A DNA stretch of 64,000 nt from Danio rerio (GCF_049306965.1 NC_133180.1:30118001-30182000); one strand, 5' to 3'; positions 31,601 to 42,480 are shown, counted from the first letter of the stretch. The notes: generated by a model not told the origin, from the sequence alone. Program-made: numbers and translations.

Positions 31601-34600
31601 TTACCAACATGTCCATTCATGTTAAACATGGCAGAAACATATAGTACCATGGTAAAACTCAAAAGCATCATGCTAATACTTGCTAAAGAACAACATGCTA
31701 AATTTAAAATCTAGTTTTAAAATATACTAATATTTCTCAAAAGTACTGTATTTCTTTAGTAAACGCATAAATAGATAAACTGGGTAAATATTTAGTTTGT
31801 GAATATTTAGTTATACAAGAGCATTTTTTCTGCTGTTGTGTATAAACTTAAACAGTGGTTAATCTCTGACACATCTCAGAGGAATGCAGAGCGGCAGGTC
31901 AGTTTGATTACATGAAACCGTCACTCACCTGGCAAGAGAAACTTGAAGGGAAAACTGTGCTCGCCCTCTTTGAGAGTGCCTGGGAAACAGATGGTGAGAC
32001 ACTGTAAGAGAAGTGATCTAGCATACTAGCATTTATGATGCAAGCAAGACTAATGACACCTGCTTACCTTTATCAGCTATTGAGACGGAGCTGCTGAAGT
32101 ACTGCTCCTCATCTGTCCAATCGGTGTCATTTGATTTGCTGGTAACGCCACAGAAGCCCTGGCAGTTCACTTTGATGGCTGATTATGATGTAAAAAGTCA
32201 AACATAAGAATTAGGATGCTACAATTGAAAACGTCAGTACGTAATAACCAGTTATAATCTATTACTGAACCAATATCGAATTGTCGCCATCTGCATCGCA
32301 GTGCACCAAAAAACTAATAATTTTGACACCCCTATATGTGATATAAATATAATTTCACAATATGACTTCAGTAGATGTAAATTTATGAAATAATTCATAA
32401 TTTTACATTGATTTGGATGATTTTGTAGAGAACGTCATCTGCATAAAAAATCTAAAATATATAAAGTAATATAAATCAAAAAACCTAAACACTGCTTCAT
32501 GGTTTTTGGTAGAATCTCATAACATTGAGGTACAAAAATTCAGTTATCAAATCCAAGATAGCACTGTATAGTGTATTTTATAAATAATTGAGCACAATAA
32601 TCTTTGTTGAACACTTGTGACCAAATGGTTTAAATTTGCTTTATATCTTAGAACTTTGGCCAGAGGAGAAAAGGTCTTGCGCAACTTAGCCTGGTTTCTC
32701 TCAAGGATTTTTTTTTTTTATTCACTTTCGTCAATTGGTGAAGTTTGTTCCTCGCCACTGGCTTGCTTGGTTTGGGACTTGTGGACCTGCGCATCAATGG
32801 ATTTGCTCTTCAGTGTTTGGACTTTCAGCAGTGAAAATTAAACCACACTGAACTGAACTAATCTAAACTTCAACTCTGAAAACAGGACTGAAGCATTTTC
32901 AATTGACTAGAACTTCTATGTTAGGCTGATTTGGCTCAACATTGTAAAAGCGCTATAGAAATAAAGGTGAATTATCGTGTGCACTCAACTGTGGTTCCTG
33001 CTTACTTATAATCTTAACTTGACATTGCATGTCCTGCGATGTGACTAAAGCAGTTGCACACATAGCAATATCGATGCTGAAACTATATATTGTGCGGCCC
33101 TACTTTAAATTATATTACTTTCTTGGTAACAGCTAAGCCAAGAAAGCTAAATGATGACTGGATTTGCCAGGCAGCGAGATGACAGGCTTGTTTCTCATTA
33201 AAAATTTAATTTGTCATCACCCCATCAGGATGTTGCATGTTAAGAGATTCAGATTGTCACAGTAACAAACATACAGTCTGCAGAGTGTTCACAACACTGA
33301 GGTCAGTAAATGTATACACTTTTTATTTCTCAAGAAATGTTCTGCAATCTTTGAGCCATTGCAACAACATGAAAATACATACTGCAGGACAAAATTTGCA
33401 TCAGTGCACAGAAGAAATGTTGCAACATAATTTTCCTCAAGCGCAACACTGGCCTTATAAAGGTTTGTATGAATTTACCATAAGCTTTTCATTGTTTACA
33501 TGTTAGAATTAAACCAGAAATTTGACATAACATTTAAACTAGATTGATGAACTATTCATTTCTAATGATATTTAACATCAAATGCTGTTTACAATTGCTA
33601 ATATTAAAAAATAATGTTTTAGATTTTTTTTTTAGAATTGTATCTAAAACTGGATTATTTTAAGTTACAGAGATATTTCTTCATATTACTGCAATACAAA
33701 AACGTCAAACTAAATGGTAAAACCATGCACCCAAGTAAAAAAATGCCTCATGGGTGACTACTAGCATTCATTAGGTTGAGTATTTAGTTACACATCACAG
33801 GCATTGATGGTTTGTTTGTAAAAGCTGTTATTTTGCATCTTCTTAACACGACAAGCTTTATTTTCTGCATGTTAGACATTATGGAAACATCAGCCACGGC
33901 ATTTAGACTAGATTACTTCACTGTCTAAGTCATATTTACTAAATGAAACAAGAATGCTTCATTCAAATATTGTTTAGTAAGTTCATTTTATTGAAGGGAT
34001 AGTTCAACCAAAAATAAAACATTTACTCACTCTTCACTTGTACTAAATCTGTTAGATTTTCTTTCTTCTGTTGAACCAAATGAAGATATTTTGAAGAAAA
34101 TAGAAAACCTGTGACCACAGACTTCCAAAGTATTTGTTTTTTCTATACTATGGAAGTCAGTACAGTTTTTTCAAAAATATTTCTTCAAAATATACAGTTA
34201 AAGTCAGAATTATTAGCTCGAGCCAGCGACCTTCTTCCTGTAAGGCGACAGCACTACCTACTGCACCACCCTTTGAATTTTTTATTTTTTATTATTTCCC
34301 AAATGATGTTTAACAGAGCAATGGACTTTTCACAGTATGTCTGATAATATTTTATCTTCCAGAGAAGGTATTATTTGTTTTATTGCAGCTAGAATAAATG
34401 CAGTTTTTCATTTTTTAAAACCAATTTTAAGGTCAATATTATTAGCACCTTTAAATAACTCAGTTTATAACCAAATCGATGGGGAATAAATTTTCATTTT
34501 TGGGTGAACTTTCTTTTTAAAAGACAAATGTTATGTAATCTCAATAACTGATTAGATTACGCAAACAGAATGACTAATGGATTTCTAGTTCTCAGAATGC

Positions 34601-37600
34601 TTTGTTTCAGACAGTTACATGAGAGTTAAGTGTCATTTCATGTGTTTTTGCCCAAGAGTAACATCAGAGCAGATTTGTCCAGTTAATGTTCTGTGCTGAA
34701 ATTTAAAAAGACTATTACGAATAGATTAAAACTGTTGGAGGCCTTGCAGATCACAAGACGCCAACCATTTTCACATATTTTAGGGATGTCCTAATATTAG
34801 AAGTTTTTGTAAAGGGATACATCGCATTTTAGAAAATATCTTTAATACTCCAATTGATTTCAGCTTTGAGGTACTTTATTGTGGAGCTGCGCATCAATGG
34901 ATTTGACTGACTGTTACAATTTATTATAATCTTCTACGTTAAGCTGCTTTGACACAAACTACATTGTAAAAGCGCTATAAAAATTAAGATGAATTGAACT
35001 GCATTGAATTTAGGTATGCTGTCAATGAATTTTATAGAAAGAAAAAACAAACATCTATAGAGTCATCCTTCAAGTAGATAAAAGCCATTACTAGATGCTG
35101 GTATAAATCTAATCCAGCACAAATGCAAGATTTGATTGATGTTTTGAAAAATTTATTTATTATGGAGAAAAATACATACAGTGCGCAATAGTCAAAATTC
35201 CTTTGTTGACTTGTGGTTTAAATGCATGGAGTACATTACTCCCATTCAACCTAATTTATTTTTACTATATAATTTTAATATCTATTTTTACGAATAATAT
35301 TGCTTTCATTCTCACCGTTTTCTTCTGCGTATAATTTTGATATGGATGATGTAAAATACAGTAAGGCAAAAGCATATGTTGTTCTGTCACTGTCATGAAA
35401 AAATTTGTGTACCTCTTTGATTCCTGAATGACTAATTTAAACTGGAAAAGCTGTAAAAGTGACAAGTCTACTAATACTGTGTATTTCTCTGAAAACTTAA
35501 ATTAAAAAAGCAATAGATTAAAGTAGTGTATGTGCTGTTAATTTAAAAAAAATAAAAAATAAAATATGTAGACAATTGTCCTTGAGTGAATTCAGTTGCC
35601 TTGTGTTTAATTGTTGACTGTTCATTTGTTGACACTTAATGTTAGTTAATGTATTTACTACCATGAACAAACAATAAACAATACTTTTAATAAAGAATTA
35701 AATTATGTATGTTAGAGTTAGTAAATGAAAACACAGTTGTTCATTGTTAGCTAATGTTCCCTTACGTGTATTAACTAATGTTAGCAAGCGTGGCATTGGT
35801 TTTTAATAATGCATTAGTAAAAATGTTGAACTATTATTTTAAAATGCTGTACAACCATTGTTCATAGTGTGTTTATGGTTACAATTACATTAATAAATGT
35901 GTCCTGCATTTAAAAGTGTTCCCAATACAAAATGGGCATGCATATCACACACGATATGCACATTTCGATTAGGCGTACCTATAAGAGAAATATAACCGAA
36001 TAATAATGACTAATACATGATCTTTTTGTTCTTTAATTTCCCACCACTTTCTGTCTTTCTCTGTTTCCCCTGTAGACACACTTTCAGTGTTAGCAGACAG
36101 AGATGTTACCACAGATACACAAGCAACCATGGGAATTATGTCTGAAGAGACCCTAGCTTCAAACTAGTAAGCAACAACAACATCTGAATTTGAAGATATC
36201 ATAATCATTAACTCTGACTTATTGAATAAAATATGAGTGGTGCTGAACTAAACTAATATTAAAAGAAACGGGTGCAATCAGTGACTGGTTTCTTAATCAT
36301 TTAAAAGAATATGCTATTGAATAATACACCTGAAAAGAGAGTAAAAAATGCTCAGTTAAAAAAACTAGTTATATAAACAATGCATTTTTTAATCAAGACA
36401 GAATTGTTATTGTTGTAAACGCTGTAGGCTGCGTGCAATTGTTATTCTCCGAAATGTCAGCAAACCAGTCGGGTTAGTATTTCCTTCAGCTACATCTCAG
36501 CTCAAACAACAGACCAGCCCCAAACCACATGACTTACACCACTAGATACTGATCAAAACTTCTGCTCATAGATTTTATTGATTTTTTTTTCTTTTTTATT
36601 CTGACTGCACTCTGACTCATTTTGAGTCTTATCATATTTGCCCAACCCACAGCATGTGTGAAAAACATGTCATTTAAATTACATATAATCTTTCGCATTG
36701 ATTGTTATTCTTTTATATATATATACACACACACACACACAAAAAGATGTCAACTCATAGTGTTACACATGCATGTATTTAGACGAACTCACACCTTATT
36801 ACCATGGACATATTAGGTTAATGGGTGTATACACAAGCCAGTTCATATTCACAATTTATTTAAAACAAATTATTTATAGATCAATTTATCTAAATGCATT
36901 AAATGTGGGCTGATGGTCCCTCAAAACCCCCTCGCTACTCATTTTTAAGATATATAAATTTGATAACAGAACAAAGTACAAAACAGTAGAAATTTCATAA
37001 AGTTCACAGATGCATTAAACTTAAATTAAACTCGTCACATCTTGAATGTACTTGTATGATTTTCTAGCACATTTTAGGCCTATTTAAATATATTCCTTAT
37101 ATTTAAATAGGAATATTCCTATAGTCGTTGTTGATTTTTTTAAAGCTCAATTTTGCCTATTGAACAATTTACATGAGCCAGATTTATATTGTCGTATCAA
37201 AATAATGTATAGGAAATATTTTTTTTAATGTTAGATTTAGATGTAACATACTGAAAAGCATTGAAATAGTAGTTAAAGTTGCAGGTATGAACAAGTTGGG
37301 AGAAGATTAAAATAGGCCTACTACCTTTATTTTTGTAGCAAATAGTCTGACCAGTGTTCCAGAAAAAAATGTGTTTATGTTTAGTATCCCAAAATTATGA
37401 AAAGGTTTCGTTGAACAATTTAAAAGACGTTTAAATGTCTGCCAAAGGCGTAAATAACAAATATGCAAATGAGCCATTCGGAAAAACAATAAACACCAAA
37501 ACTCACCATGCGTTACAGTTTCCAACACGGTTTTAGGCCTTAATTACTTGCTTGTTTTGTTTTCAGTAAGTATTTTAAACAACGGAACCTGGTTATCCGA

Positions 37601-38152
37601 AACTATTCGTTCACCTGTATCAAACAACCTACATGTTAGTTACACATAATCATAAACATATTATTGTGAGTGACCTTAAGTACACTCAGCTTATGTTTTG
37701 AATGGACAATTTAAGAGAAGTAGGCTAACGTTACTCAAACAGAAACTAAAGTTTTTTGTTTTTTTTCTGTGTGGTTTATGTCGTATTCCTCGTTGGCATG
37801 TCAATAAAACATCCACCAGTTTCGCTCGACAGTTTCAGTCAGCTCTCGGCCAAAGATAAAACCTCTAAACGTGCACGCTAACGTTACTAATACAACATGA
37901 CTAATATTTATCTCAAACTAAATAGGGCAACACTTTTAACTCATTTAAAAACTTATAAGCAAGAACAACAAACAAATCTACAAAAGCAACATGGGTGTCA
38001 GCGGTGTGCGTTGATTAGGATCTTTTTGTCTTACCTTTACATTGTATGGACTGCGCGATTGAGATTTTCAGAGTCCCCGTGAGAGATTCACCAGGACTAT
38101 AAACCGTTTTGTTGTTATCAAAACTTATTTCGAATTCCTGAAGCTTTCCCAT
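22673..38152 (-). CDS. arrdc1: Arrestin domain-containing protein 1 (complete, 445 aa)
   Basis: Alpha-arrestin adaptor. The family links NEDD4-type ubiquitin ligases and TSG101/ESCRT to the plasma membrane, and human ARRDC1 drives budding of ARMM microvesicles. Coding exons, 5' to 3': 38035-38152, 32068-32178, 31929-31979, 28511-28665, 28187-28369, 26304-26480, 25534-26038, 22673-22710. They total 1338 nt, all phase-consistent, with 8 coding exons. The N-terminus MGKLQEFEISFDNN...VYSPGESLTG matches human MGRVQLFEIS. The arrestin N and C folds cover about residues 1-275 (DTPRFAKDYK, SVAEVEGPGVK, ICYYIQVYLKYPE). The Pro/Ser-rich tail has PSAP at 311-314, 342-345 and 399-402, and PPSY at 423-426 and 436-439; the last exon encodes APPSYED then a stop. 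Human has 433 residues. AATAAA on the minus strand near 22085-22090 could end the 3' UTR. Intron 1 (32179-38034) is the longest and is repeat-rich. Whether this is the teleost a or b copy is not resolved. Confidence 0.96.
23248..23507. mobile_element. TTAA-flanked MITE of the GGATAGTTCACC family
   Basis: The left end TTAA|AGGGATAGTTCACC and the right end GGTGAACTGTCCCT|TTAA are inverted. TTAA lies at 23244-23247 and 23508-23511. It is a very common teleost MITE in an arrdc1 intron, with no coding capacity. Confidence 0.75.
23583..24048. mobile_element. Non-autonomous DNA element with about 50-bp diverged inverted ends
   Basis: The left text GGGAAGTTACAATACTAGAA...ACTAAAATTTTAAA is the diverged reverse complement of the right text TTTTAAAATTTCAGTA...GTACCATGACAACCCC. 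The interior segment TTGAGCACATTTTTAAACAC...GAAGGTCATCACTTCAC recurs at 54285-54465, in a nelfb intron. The target duplication is not clear. Confidence 0.6.
24064..25440. mobile_element. Older non-autonomous DNA element, copy 1 (host of a nested hAT)
   Basis: Phrases such as ATGTAAACACCTTAATCA, ATTATCACCGTTCTGTAG, ACATTCAAAAAGCAACTCAT and TTATTCAGATTAAGGC recur in reverse orientation at about 48010-48560. This shows a dispersed family. This copy is split by the hAT at 24754-25342. I cannot define exact termini or superfamily. Confidence 0.6.
24754..25342. mobile_element. hAT MITE with perfect 8-bp TSD AAAGGAAC
   Basis: The left end TTGGGCTGGGCGATTGG and the right end GAATCGCCCAGCCCTA are inverted. 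AAAGGAAC flanks it at 24746-24753 and 25343-25350. It is 589 bp with no ORF, inserted in the older element at 24064-25440. The uninterrupted site survives in the second copy of that element at 48112-48119. Confidence 0.92.
29177..30624. mobile_element. TTAA-target non-autonomous DNA element, copy B
   Basis: The left end AGGGGTGGTCCACTA and the right end TTCTGGACCACCCCT share an inverted AGGGGTGGTCCA. They are flanked by TTAA at 29173-29176 and 30625-30628. A TTAA target and such ends fit Kolobok- or piggyBac-type elements. The 1448-bp interior has no transposase. It contains (CA)n near 29860 and a (TGAC)n run near 30325-30345. A shorter relative lies at 11952-12858. Confidence 0.8.
30962..31164. 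mobile_element. hAT MITE with 8-bp TSD AACTAAAG
   Basis: CAGGGGTGCCCAAAATCAG begins the element and GAACTGAGTTTGAACAACG ends it, in the diverged inverted arrangement of a widespread teleost hAT MITE (GGTCCTGGAGGGCC-type interior). AACTAAAG occurs at 30954-30961 and 31165-31172. It lies in an arrdc1 intron. Confidence 0.85.
31230..31700. repeat. Imperfect tandem repeat of AAACATGCTAG-type units, interrupted by a repeat fragment
   Basis: Variants of AACATGCTAGAAACATGTTAG recur many times across the stretch. Between about 31395 and 31505 sits a different fragment (TTGGCTTAGTCCCTTTACTC, GGGGTCGCCACAGCAGAATG, CGCCAACTTATCCAGCATGT), which I recognise as part of a very abundant zebrafish interspersed repeat. 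Apparent short ORFs here are artefacts. Confidence 0.7.
32600..32985 (+). mobile_element. LINE (L2-like) 3'-end fragment
   Basis: The text CTGCGCATCAATGGATTTGC, TTAAACCACACTGAACTGAA and the 3' terminus TTGTAAAAGCGCTATAGAAA followed by TAAAGGTGAATT is the 3' end of a common fish L2-type LINE. It lies in arrdc1 intron 1 and has no reverse transcriptase region. Confidence 0.65.
33985..34515. mobile_element. MITE of the GGATAGTTCACC family, interrupted by another repeat
   Basis: The left end GAAGGGATAGTTCAACC and the right end TTTTTGGGTGAACTTTC are inverted, and the inside has CTATACTATGGAAGTCAGTA. Between about 34192 and 34450 lies a reverse-oriented copy of the repeat seen at 1-130 (left end CAGTTAAAGTCAGAATTATT). 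That copy carries a tRNA-like SINE head at about 34212-34272. Confidence 0.6.
34212..34272 (-). mobile_element. tRNA-derived SINE head (A/B-box like), nested
   Basis: On the minus strand the text GGGTGGTGCAGTAGGTAGTG, then CTGTCGCCTTACAGGAAGAA and GGTCGCTGGCTCGAG, has the layout of a Pol III promoter. There is a TGGTGCAGTAGG A-box-like start and a GGTTCGAGC-like B box, here diverged. I know this head as very common in zebrafish. The SINE body is missing. Confidence 0.5.
34860..35012 (+). mobile_element. Second LINE (L2-like) 3'-end fragment
   Basis: It shares GAGCTGCGCATCAATGGATT and CATTGTAAAAGCGCTATAAA with the fragment at 32600-32985 and ends in a short GAATTGAA-type tail. It is heavily shortened. 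Confidence 0.6.
35629..35925. mobile_element. Non-autonomous DNA repeat rich in TTAGTTAATG
   Basis: The phrases TTAATGTTAGTTAATGTATT, CATGAACAAACAATAAACAA, TGTTAGCAAGC and the right end AAAAGTGTTCCC match a better preserved copy at 55224-55503. No ORF is present. Other DNA of arrdc1 intron 1 (33.1-33.9 and 36.0-38.0 kb) is AT-rich with a (CA)n near 36725 and a 14-bp-arm hairpin at 37079-37111. Confidence 0.55.
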
Positions 38153-38235
38153 TATGTCCCTTTTCCACCACGAACAGGTGGGTTAGCGAAACTGATCCAC
38201 AAGGCATAAAGGAAATGCCTACCTGTCCTGTGGCC

Positions 38236-38264
38236 GACGTCACGCAGCTGATATCGTGACGTCA
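38236..38264. promoter_or_regulatory. arrdc1: Paired CRE/ATF sites upstream of arrdc1
   Basis: A full palindromic CRE, TGACGTCA, lies at 38257-38264, and a near-consensus CGACGTCA at 38235-38242. They sit about 85-110 bp upstream of the arrdc1 start codon, in the most CpG-containing stretch nearby. This fits a CREB/ATF-responsive promoter with a start site around 38170-38220. Binding is inferred from motif only. Confidence 0.55.
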
Positions 38265-38389
38265 CAGTGCAGTTCTCAAAAAACACCTTAAACTGACTAA
38301 GCTTTTACAGTTTATTTATAACAAATTCAAACAACATACGTTTTACTTAAAAAAATAATCCTCGTTGTCTTATAAAATGTTTTCACATT

Positions 38390-38397
38390 AACTTATA

Positions 38398-38491
<94 letters not shown>

Positions 38492-38552
38492 TTATTACAA
38501 CAACTAGTACTACTACTACTACTAATAATAATAATAATAATAATAATAAAAC
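38390..38552. repeat. Compound microsatellite (TA)n, (TAC)n, (TAA)n
   Basis: About 90 bp of nearly pure TA from 38397 to 38488 is followed by (TAC)n and (TAA)n up to about 38549. It lies between the arrdc1 promoter and the Tc1/mariner copy. Confidence 0.95.
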
Positions 38553-38799
38553 TTTAACACGTTAACACTGTTGTGACTATTTTAAAGTTGCTATGTATCA
38601 ACATTTCCAAAAAGGCTATAACCACGTAAATTGAATTTTATTATAAATTTAGTCTACAATAACACTTTTTTTTTATTTCTGAAGTGTAGTAGGTTACAGC
38701 ACATTCAAAAGTTATTATATATCCAGTACTATATGTGGTACAAATTACTTTGCATGAGTAAAAGATTTATAAAAACACTTTTCTTTAAATGTATACATA

Positions 38800-39721
38800 C
38801 ACTACCTGGCAACAGTCTTGTCATCGGTCCCAGTTGTAGGAGCAACAAATAATAACTTGACTTCTAGTTGATCGTTTGGAAAAGTGGCAGAAGGTAGATT
38901 TTTTCAATGAATCATCTTTCGAACTGCATCACAAATCATCAGAAATACTGCAGAATACCTATTGGAACCTGCATAGCCCCAAGATTCTCACAGAAATCAG
39001 TCAAGTTTGGTGAAAGAAAAATTATGGGTTGGGTTTACATTCAGTATGGGGTATGTGAAAGATCTGCAGAGTGGATGTCAACAATGACAGCCTGAGGTAT
39101 CAAGATATTTGTGCTGCCCATTACATTACAAACCACAGGAGAAGGCAAATTCTTCAACAGGATAGCGATTCCTCTCTTCAGTCACCACATCAACTTTCCT
39201 GAAAGCCACGAAAGGGCAAGGTGCTTTAGAATTGGCCAGCCCAGTCACCAGACACATGAACATTATTGAGCATGTCCAGGCTAAGATGAAGAAGGAGGCA
39301 TTAAAGATGAATCCAAAGAATCTTTGTGAACTCTGGGAGTCCTGCAAGAATGCTTTCTTTGCCATTCCAGATTACTTTATTAATAAGTTATTTGAGTCAC
39401 TGCAGAGATTTATGGATGCAGTCCTTTAAGCTCATAGGAGTTATACACAATATTAATTCCATTTTTGCTGGACTATGACTTAATATTCTATACTGTACAT
39501 TATTTCTTTTAATTGACGAGACTTTTGTCTAAGCAAAGTCAGACCTAAATAACTAACTAAAAATCAAGACATGGTCATATTTTATATTGGCAAAATAAGC
39601 ATAATCCAGAGGCCTTTGTCTTTCATATAAGCCACTTCTGATATTAATGATCAACTAGAAGTCAAATTATTATATGTTGTTCACAAAACTTGAATAGGTG
39701 ACAAGACTTGTGTCAGGTATG
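38800..39721 (+). mobile_element. Tc1/mariner-type transposon copy 1, decayed transposase
   Basis: It starts CACTACCTGGCAACAGTC, ends GACTTGTGTCAGGTATG, and has a TA dinucleotide on each side (38798-38799 and 39722-39723). The inverted ends are long (about 75 bp), including CTTCTAGTTGATC against GATCAACTAGAAG. On the plus strand there are transposase remnants: KFGERKIMGW early, and HMNIIEHVQAKMK then NPKNLCELWESCKNAFFAIP late. The reading frame is broken in several places, so it is inactive. A second copy is at 51155-52037. Confidence 0.85.
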
Positions 39722-40116
39722 TAAAAGTTTGTATCAGAATTTTCTAAATAAAGATATTTTTTTATATATATTATTTCTAAAAAAAAAACTCCTACAGCTT
39801 ACAGCAGTGATGCTTTCAACTGAAGCATCCTATTTGCTCAAACGTTAAATTTGTTTACCTAAATACTGACAACACAAACAAAATCTTTGAATGAACAATC
39901 TTTCAATAATAAAAATAAAAGCTTAGGAAGCCACCATTAAAGCTCTGGGAAATCAAAATGGACAATCATTTTGGTTTATGCAATTTTATTTTACTGCATT
40001 ACCTATACACAACATTAACCCACATACATACACACAGACACACACACACGTAGGCAGATAACTAATATTTATGTGAATAAAGTCCCTTTTTTGAGTCTCC
40101 CTTTTAGCACATTGCG

Positions 40117-41148
40117 TTAAGAGACAGTAAATAGTCCTACTACATTTTTATTTGCACTCTGACTTAATGTTTCTGATTCAACTTTGTTTTCAACGTTGCG
40201 TCTGACCCCTATTACCCTAAGAGATCCCTTGAACGCTTTCATAAAGTTACGTGAGCCAAAAAAGTAGATCAGAGGGTCCAAGCAGCAGTTGATTCCTGCT
40301 AACACATAGCAAGCATAATACGCTGTTTCCAACTGCAACAGAAGCCGGCATTTCTTAGGTTGATACTTTTTCACGATTACCGCGATGGTCCGAATAACAT
40401 TGAGTGGAAGAAAGCATATGCCAAATATGACCAGGCATATCCCTATCATCCTCAAAGATTTATTCTTGACTGATTGACCATGAACAGAACTATTGTTAAT
40501 GCTGGATACTGAGCTCACCAGGCGACTGTAGCAAAACACTGATACTATTAAGGGTAAAATGCACCAAAAGAAGACAATAACGAAATTGATAATGAAGTAA
40601 GCATTGGTTAATGTTTCCTGATGAATACTAAAACACTGGCCATGGTTTTTTCCAATGGTTACAGGAAGCACCCATCCATAAACACATCCAATTATTATGA
40701 GCACGCCCCAAATCCCAGCACACAGCTTCTTCACAAAAGTCTTCCTCTTCAGCAATGAGGAGCGATTGAAGTGAACCACGGTCACATATCGATGAATGCT
40801 AATAAGCGTGAGGAAGACCACGCTGCCATTGAAGTGGATGCTGAGCACCGCAATCTTCAGCTGGCAAGTAAATGGCCCAAATATCCAATCGCTATCCATG
40901 GCGAGGTATGCTGCCATTAATGGGGTGAGCGGAGAGATGATGGCATCAGACAGAGCCAGATTAAACTGCAGAACGGCTCCAGAGTTCCACTTGTGAATGC
41001 GGCAGGTGAAGACCCACAGGCTGAATCCATTGAGCAGAAGGCCCAACAGATACACCAGACAGAGGATCACAGCCAGGGACATGTGCTGAGGCTCAGGGGA
41101 ACATGTGTCCTCATGGCTCGTGTTGCTGATGTTCACTAAACCGCTCAT
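40117..41148 (-). CDS. P2Y-like class A GPCR, tandem copy 1 (343 aa)
   Basis: Seven-transmembrane rhodopsin-family receptor at the plasma membrane, encoded in one coding exon. The N-terminus MSGLVNISNTSHEDTC has two N-glycosylation sequons. TM1 begins about residue 25 (GLLLNGFSLWVF). TM2 has NLALSDAIISP. TM3 ends in HRYV instead of DRY, as in many P2Y receptors. The TM3-ECL2 disulfide cysteines are present (GPFTCQL, HGQCFS). TM6 has CFLPLNVIR, and TM7 has CCLDPLIYFF, the P2Y-type DPxxY. The nucleotide-binding signature of classical P2Y receptors (HxxR/K in TM6, K/QxxR in TM7) is not intact: it reads NxxR and YxxC. An acceptor at 41164-41165 and a donor at 41920-41921 suggest a noncoding 5' exon starting at 41922. 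A minus-strand AATAAA near 39987 could end the mRNA. The paralogue is at 43874. The exact P2Y subgroup and ligand are unknown. Confidence 0.92.
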   Translation of the reverse strand: MSGLVNISNTSHEDTCSPEPQHMSLAVILCLVYLLGLLLNGFSLWVFTCRIHKWNSGAVLQFNLALSDAIISPLTPLMAAYLAMDSDWIFGPFTCQLKIAVLSIHFNGSVVFLTLISIHRYVTVVHFNRSSLLKRKTFVKKLCAGIWGVLIIIGCVYGWVLPVTIGKNHGQCFSIHQETLTNAYFIINFVIVFFWCILPLIVSVFCYSRLVSSVSSINNSSVHGQSVKNKSLRMIGICLVIFGICFLPLNVIRTIAVIVKKYQPKKCRLLLQLETAYYACYVLAGINCCLDPLIYFFGSRNFMKAFKGSLRVIGVRRNVENKVESETLSQSANKNVVGLFTVS

Positions 41149-41384
41149 CTTAGAAGAATGTCACTGTGCAGGAACAAAATGAGTAATGCCAGTCAAATTT
41201 TGTATTTAGTCTACTGAGAATGAGTAAACTCATTACTATATGTGAACAGCCTTAGTGAATGCTAATTACTGATACTGCCATAACACATTGGAATTTTTTT
41301 TCTTGTTAAAATATCATTTTGTTAAAACTAATTGGTTTCCTGAAAAAAAAAAGCTTCAAAAAATAATTTTAACCTGACTTCCAA

Positions 41385-41590
41385 ACCTATTTGAGTTTTT
41401 TCTGCTGTTAAATGTTGGAAGTCAAATAGTTGACGACAGCCTTCCACTGAATTTTACCCCCTACAAGTTTACTTTCCATGTTTTGTATTTTTTCTTCCTT
41501 TGTGTTCAAGAGAAGACATGTGGAAGACAAGTGGAACACATACTCATGTGATTTCAACTTGGGGGTGAGTAAATGATGAGTAAACCCTCA
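41385..41590. mobile_element. Decayed MITE of the GGATAGTTCACC family, GPCR copy 1 5' intron
   Basis: GACTTCCAAACCTATTTGAG, CTTTGTGTTCAAGAGAAGAC and CTTGGGGGTGAGTAAATGAT are the recognisable parts. The ends are eroded. Confidence 0.45.
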
Positions 41591-42239
41591 AATTAAAGCT
41601 TTTTAAGCTTTAAATGAATTGTGTTCTGTTTTGCTATCATGTAATCTTGAATGGACAGAAATGTATTCACATGATTGTATGCATTACATTTCACATACAT
41701 GAGAGCTGACTTTAAATCACAGAAAAAAAATGTTGTTACTTTATTCAGTTATTCTGCAGTAAGGAAATTATACAATTTTTCTTTTCCTGAAATAATCTAA
41801 GAGGTTACAATATACTGTACAATACGGTACATGCATAACACATGGAATACAGGAATATAAGTGTAGACTATATTAAATAAATATAATAATAAAATGACCA
41901 GTAGCTACATAGATTACTTACCAGTTTGTGCAACACTTTCAATCCAAATTCTTCTGTAATTCATGAAATGCGTTCTGAGGTGACTATGATGAAAGCAAAT
42001 GACTTTACACAAACATTTCGGTATGATTGTATGTGCCAAAAAAGGAACCAAGACAGGATTTCCTTTCATTAGTTAGCGGTCATTAACTCCACCCTTGTCA
42101 GAATTGAAAACCAAGCAGTGGAGTTTGATAGAAACCACAGGATTTGCAAGATTAACTTTCTATGTTAAATATCACACAATAAATAAGGTATGGTCATTTT
42201 CTAGTATATTTTTACAAAATAAACAAGGCTTGTCTCCTA

Positions 42240-42480
42240 TAGTGGTTTCTTAGCGAGAGGGGTCTGAATGCAGATCTGGTGCAGTGCAAACTGAGCTGCA
42301 TCCAATGCTTTTTAATGCACTTACCTAACCCCACCCCAACCCGTCACAGTGACGTCACTTGCTCCATTTGAGTGCTTTGTGTCTGACATTGCAATCTCAG
42401 CTTGCATCATAAAGGCTGCATCCAGATACTATTGTTCTTAACTACAATTTTGCTGCCATTTTGCTGTCCACACAACATCC
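42240..42480. repeat. Repeat-like segment carrying a consensus CRE (TGACGTCA)
   Basis: CCTAACCCCACCCCAACCCG, then TCACAGTGACGTCACTTGC and GGCTGCATCCAGATACTATT, read like a dispersed zebrafish repeat I have seen elsewhere. The full CRE is at 42350-42357, about 0.4 kb upstream of the noncoding exon of GPCR copy 1. I cannot tell from sequence whether it acts on that gene. Confidence 0.4.

Noticed and set aside
39126-39429. Frames of 65-79 codons on both strands as possible host genes
   Set aside because: The plus-strand one is Tc1/mariner transposase debris (NPKNLCELWESCKN). The minus-strand one is its antisense shadow.
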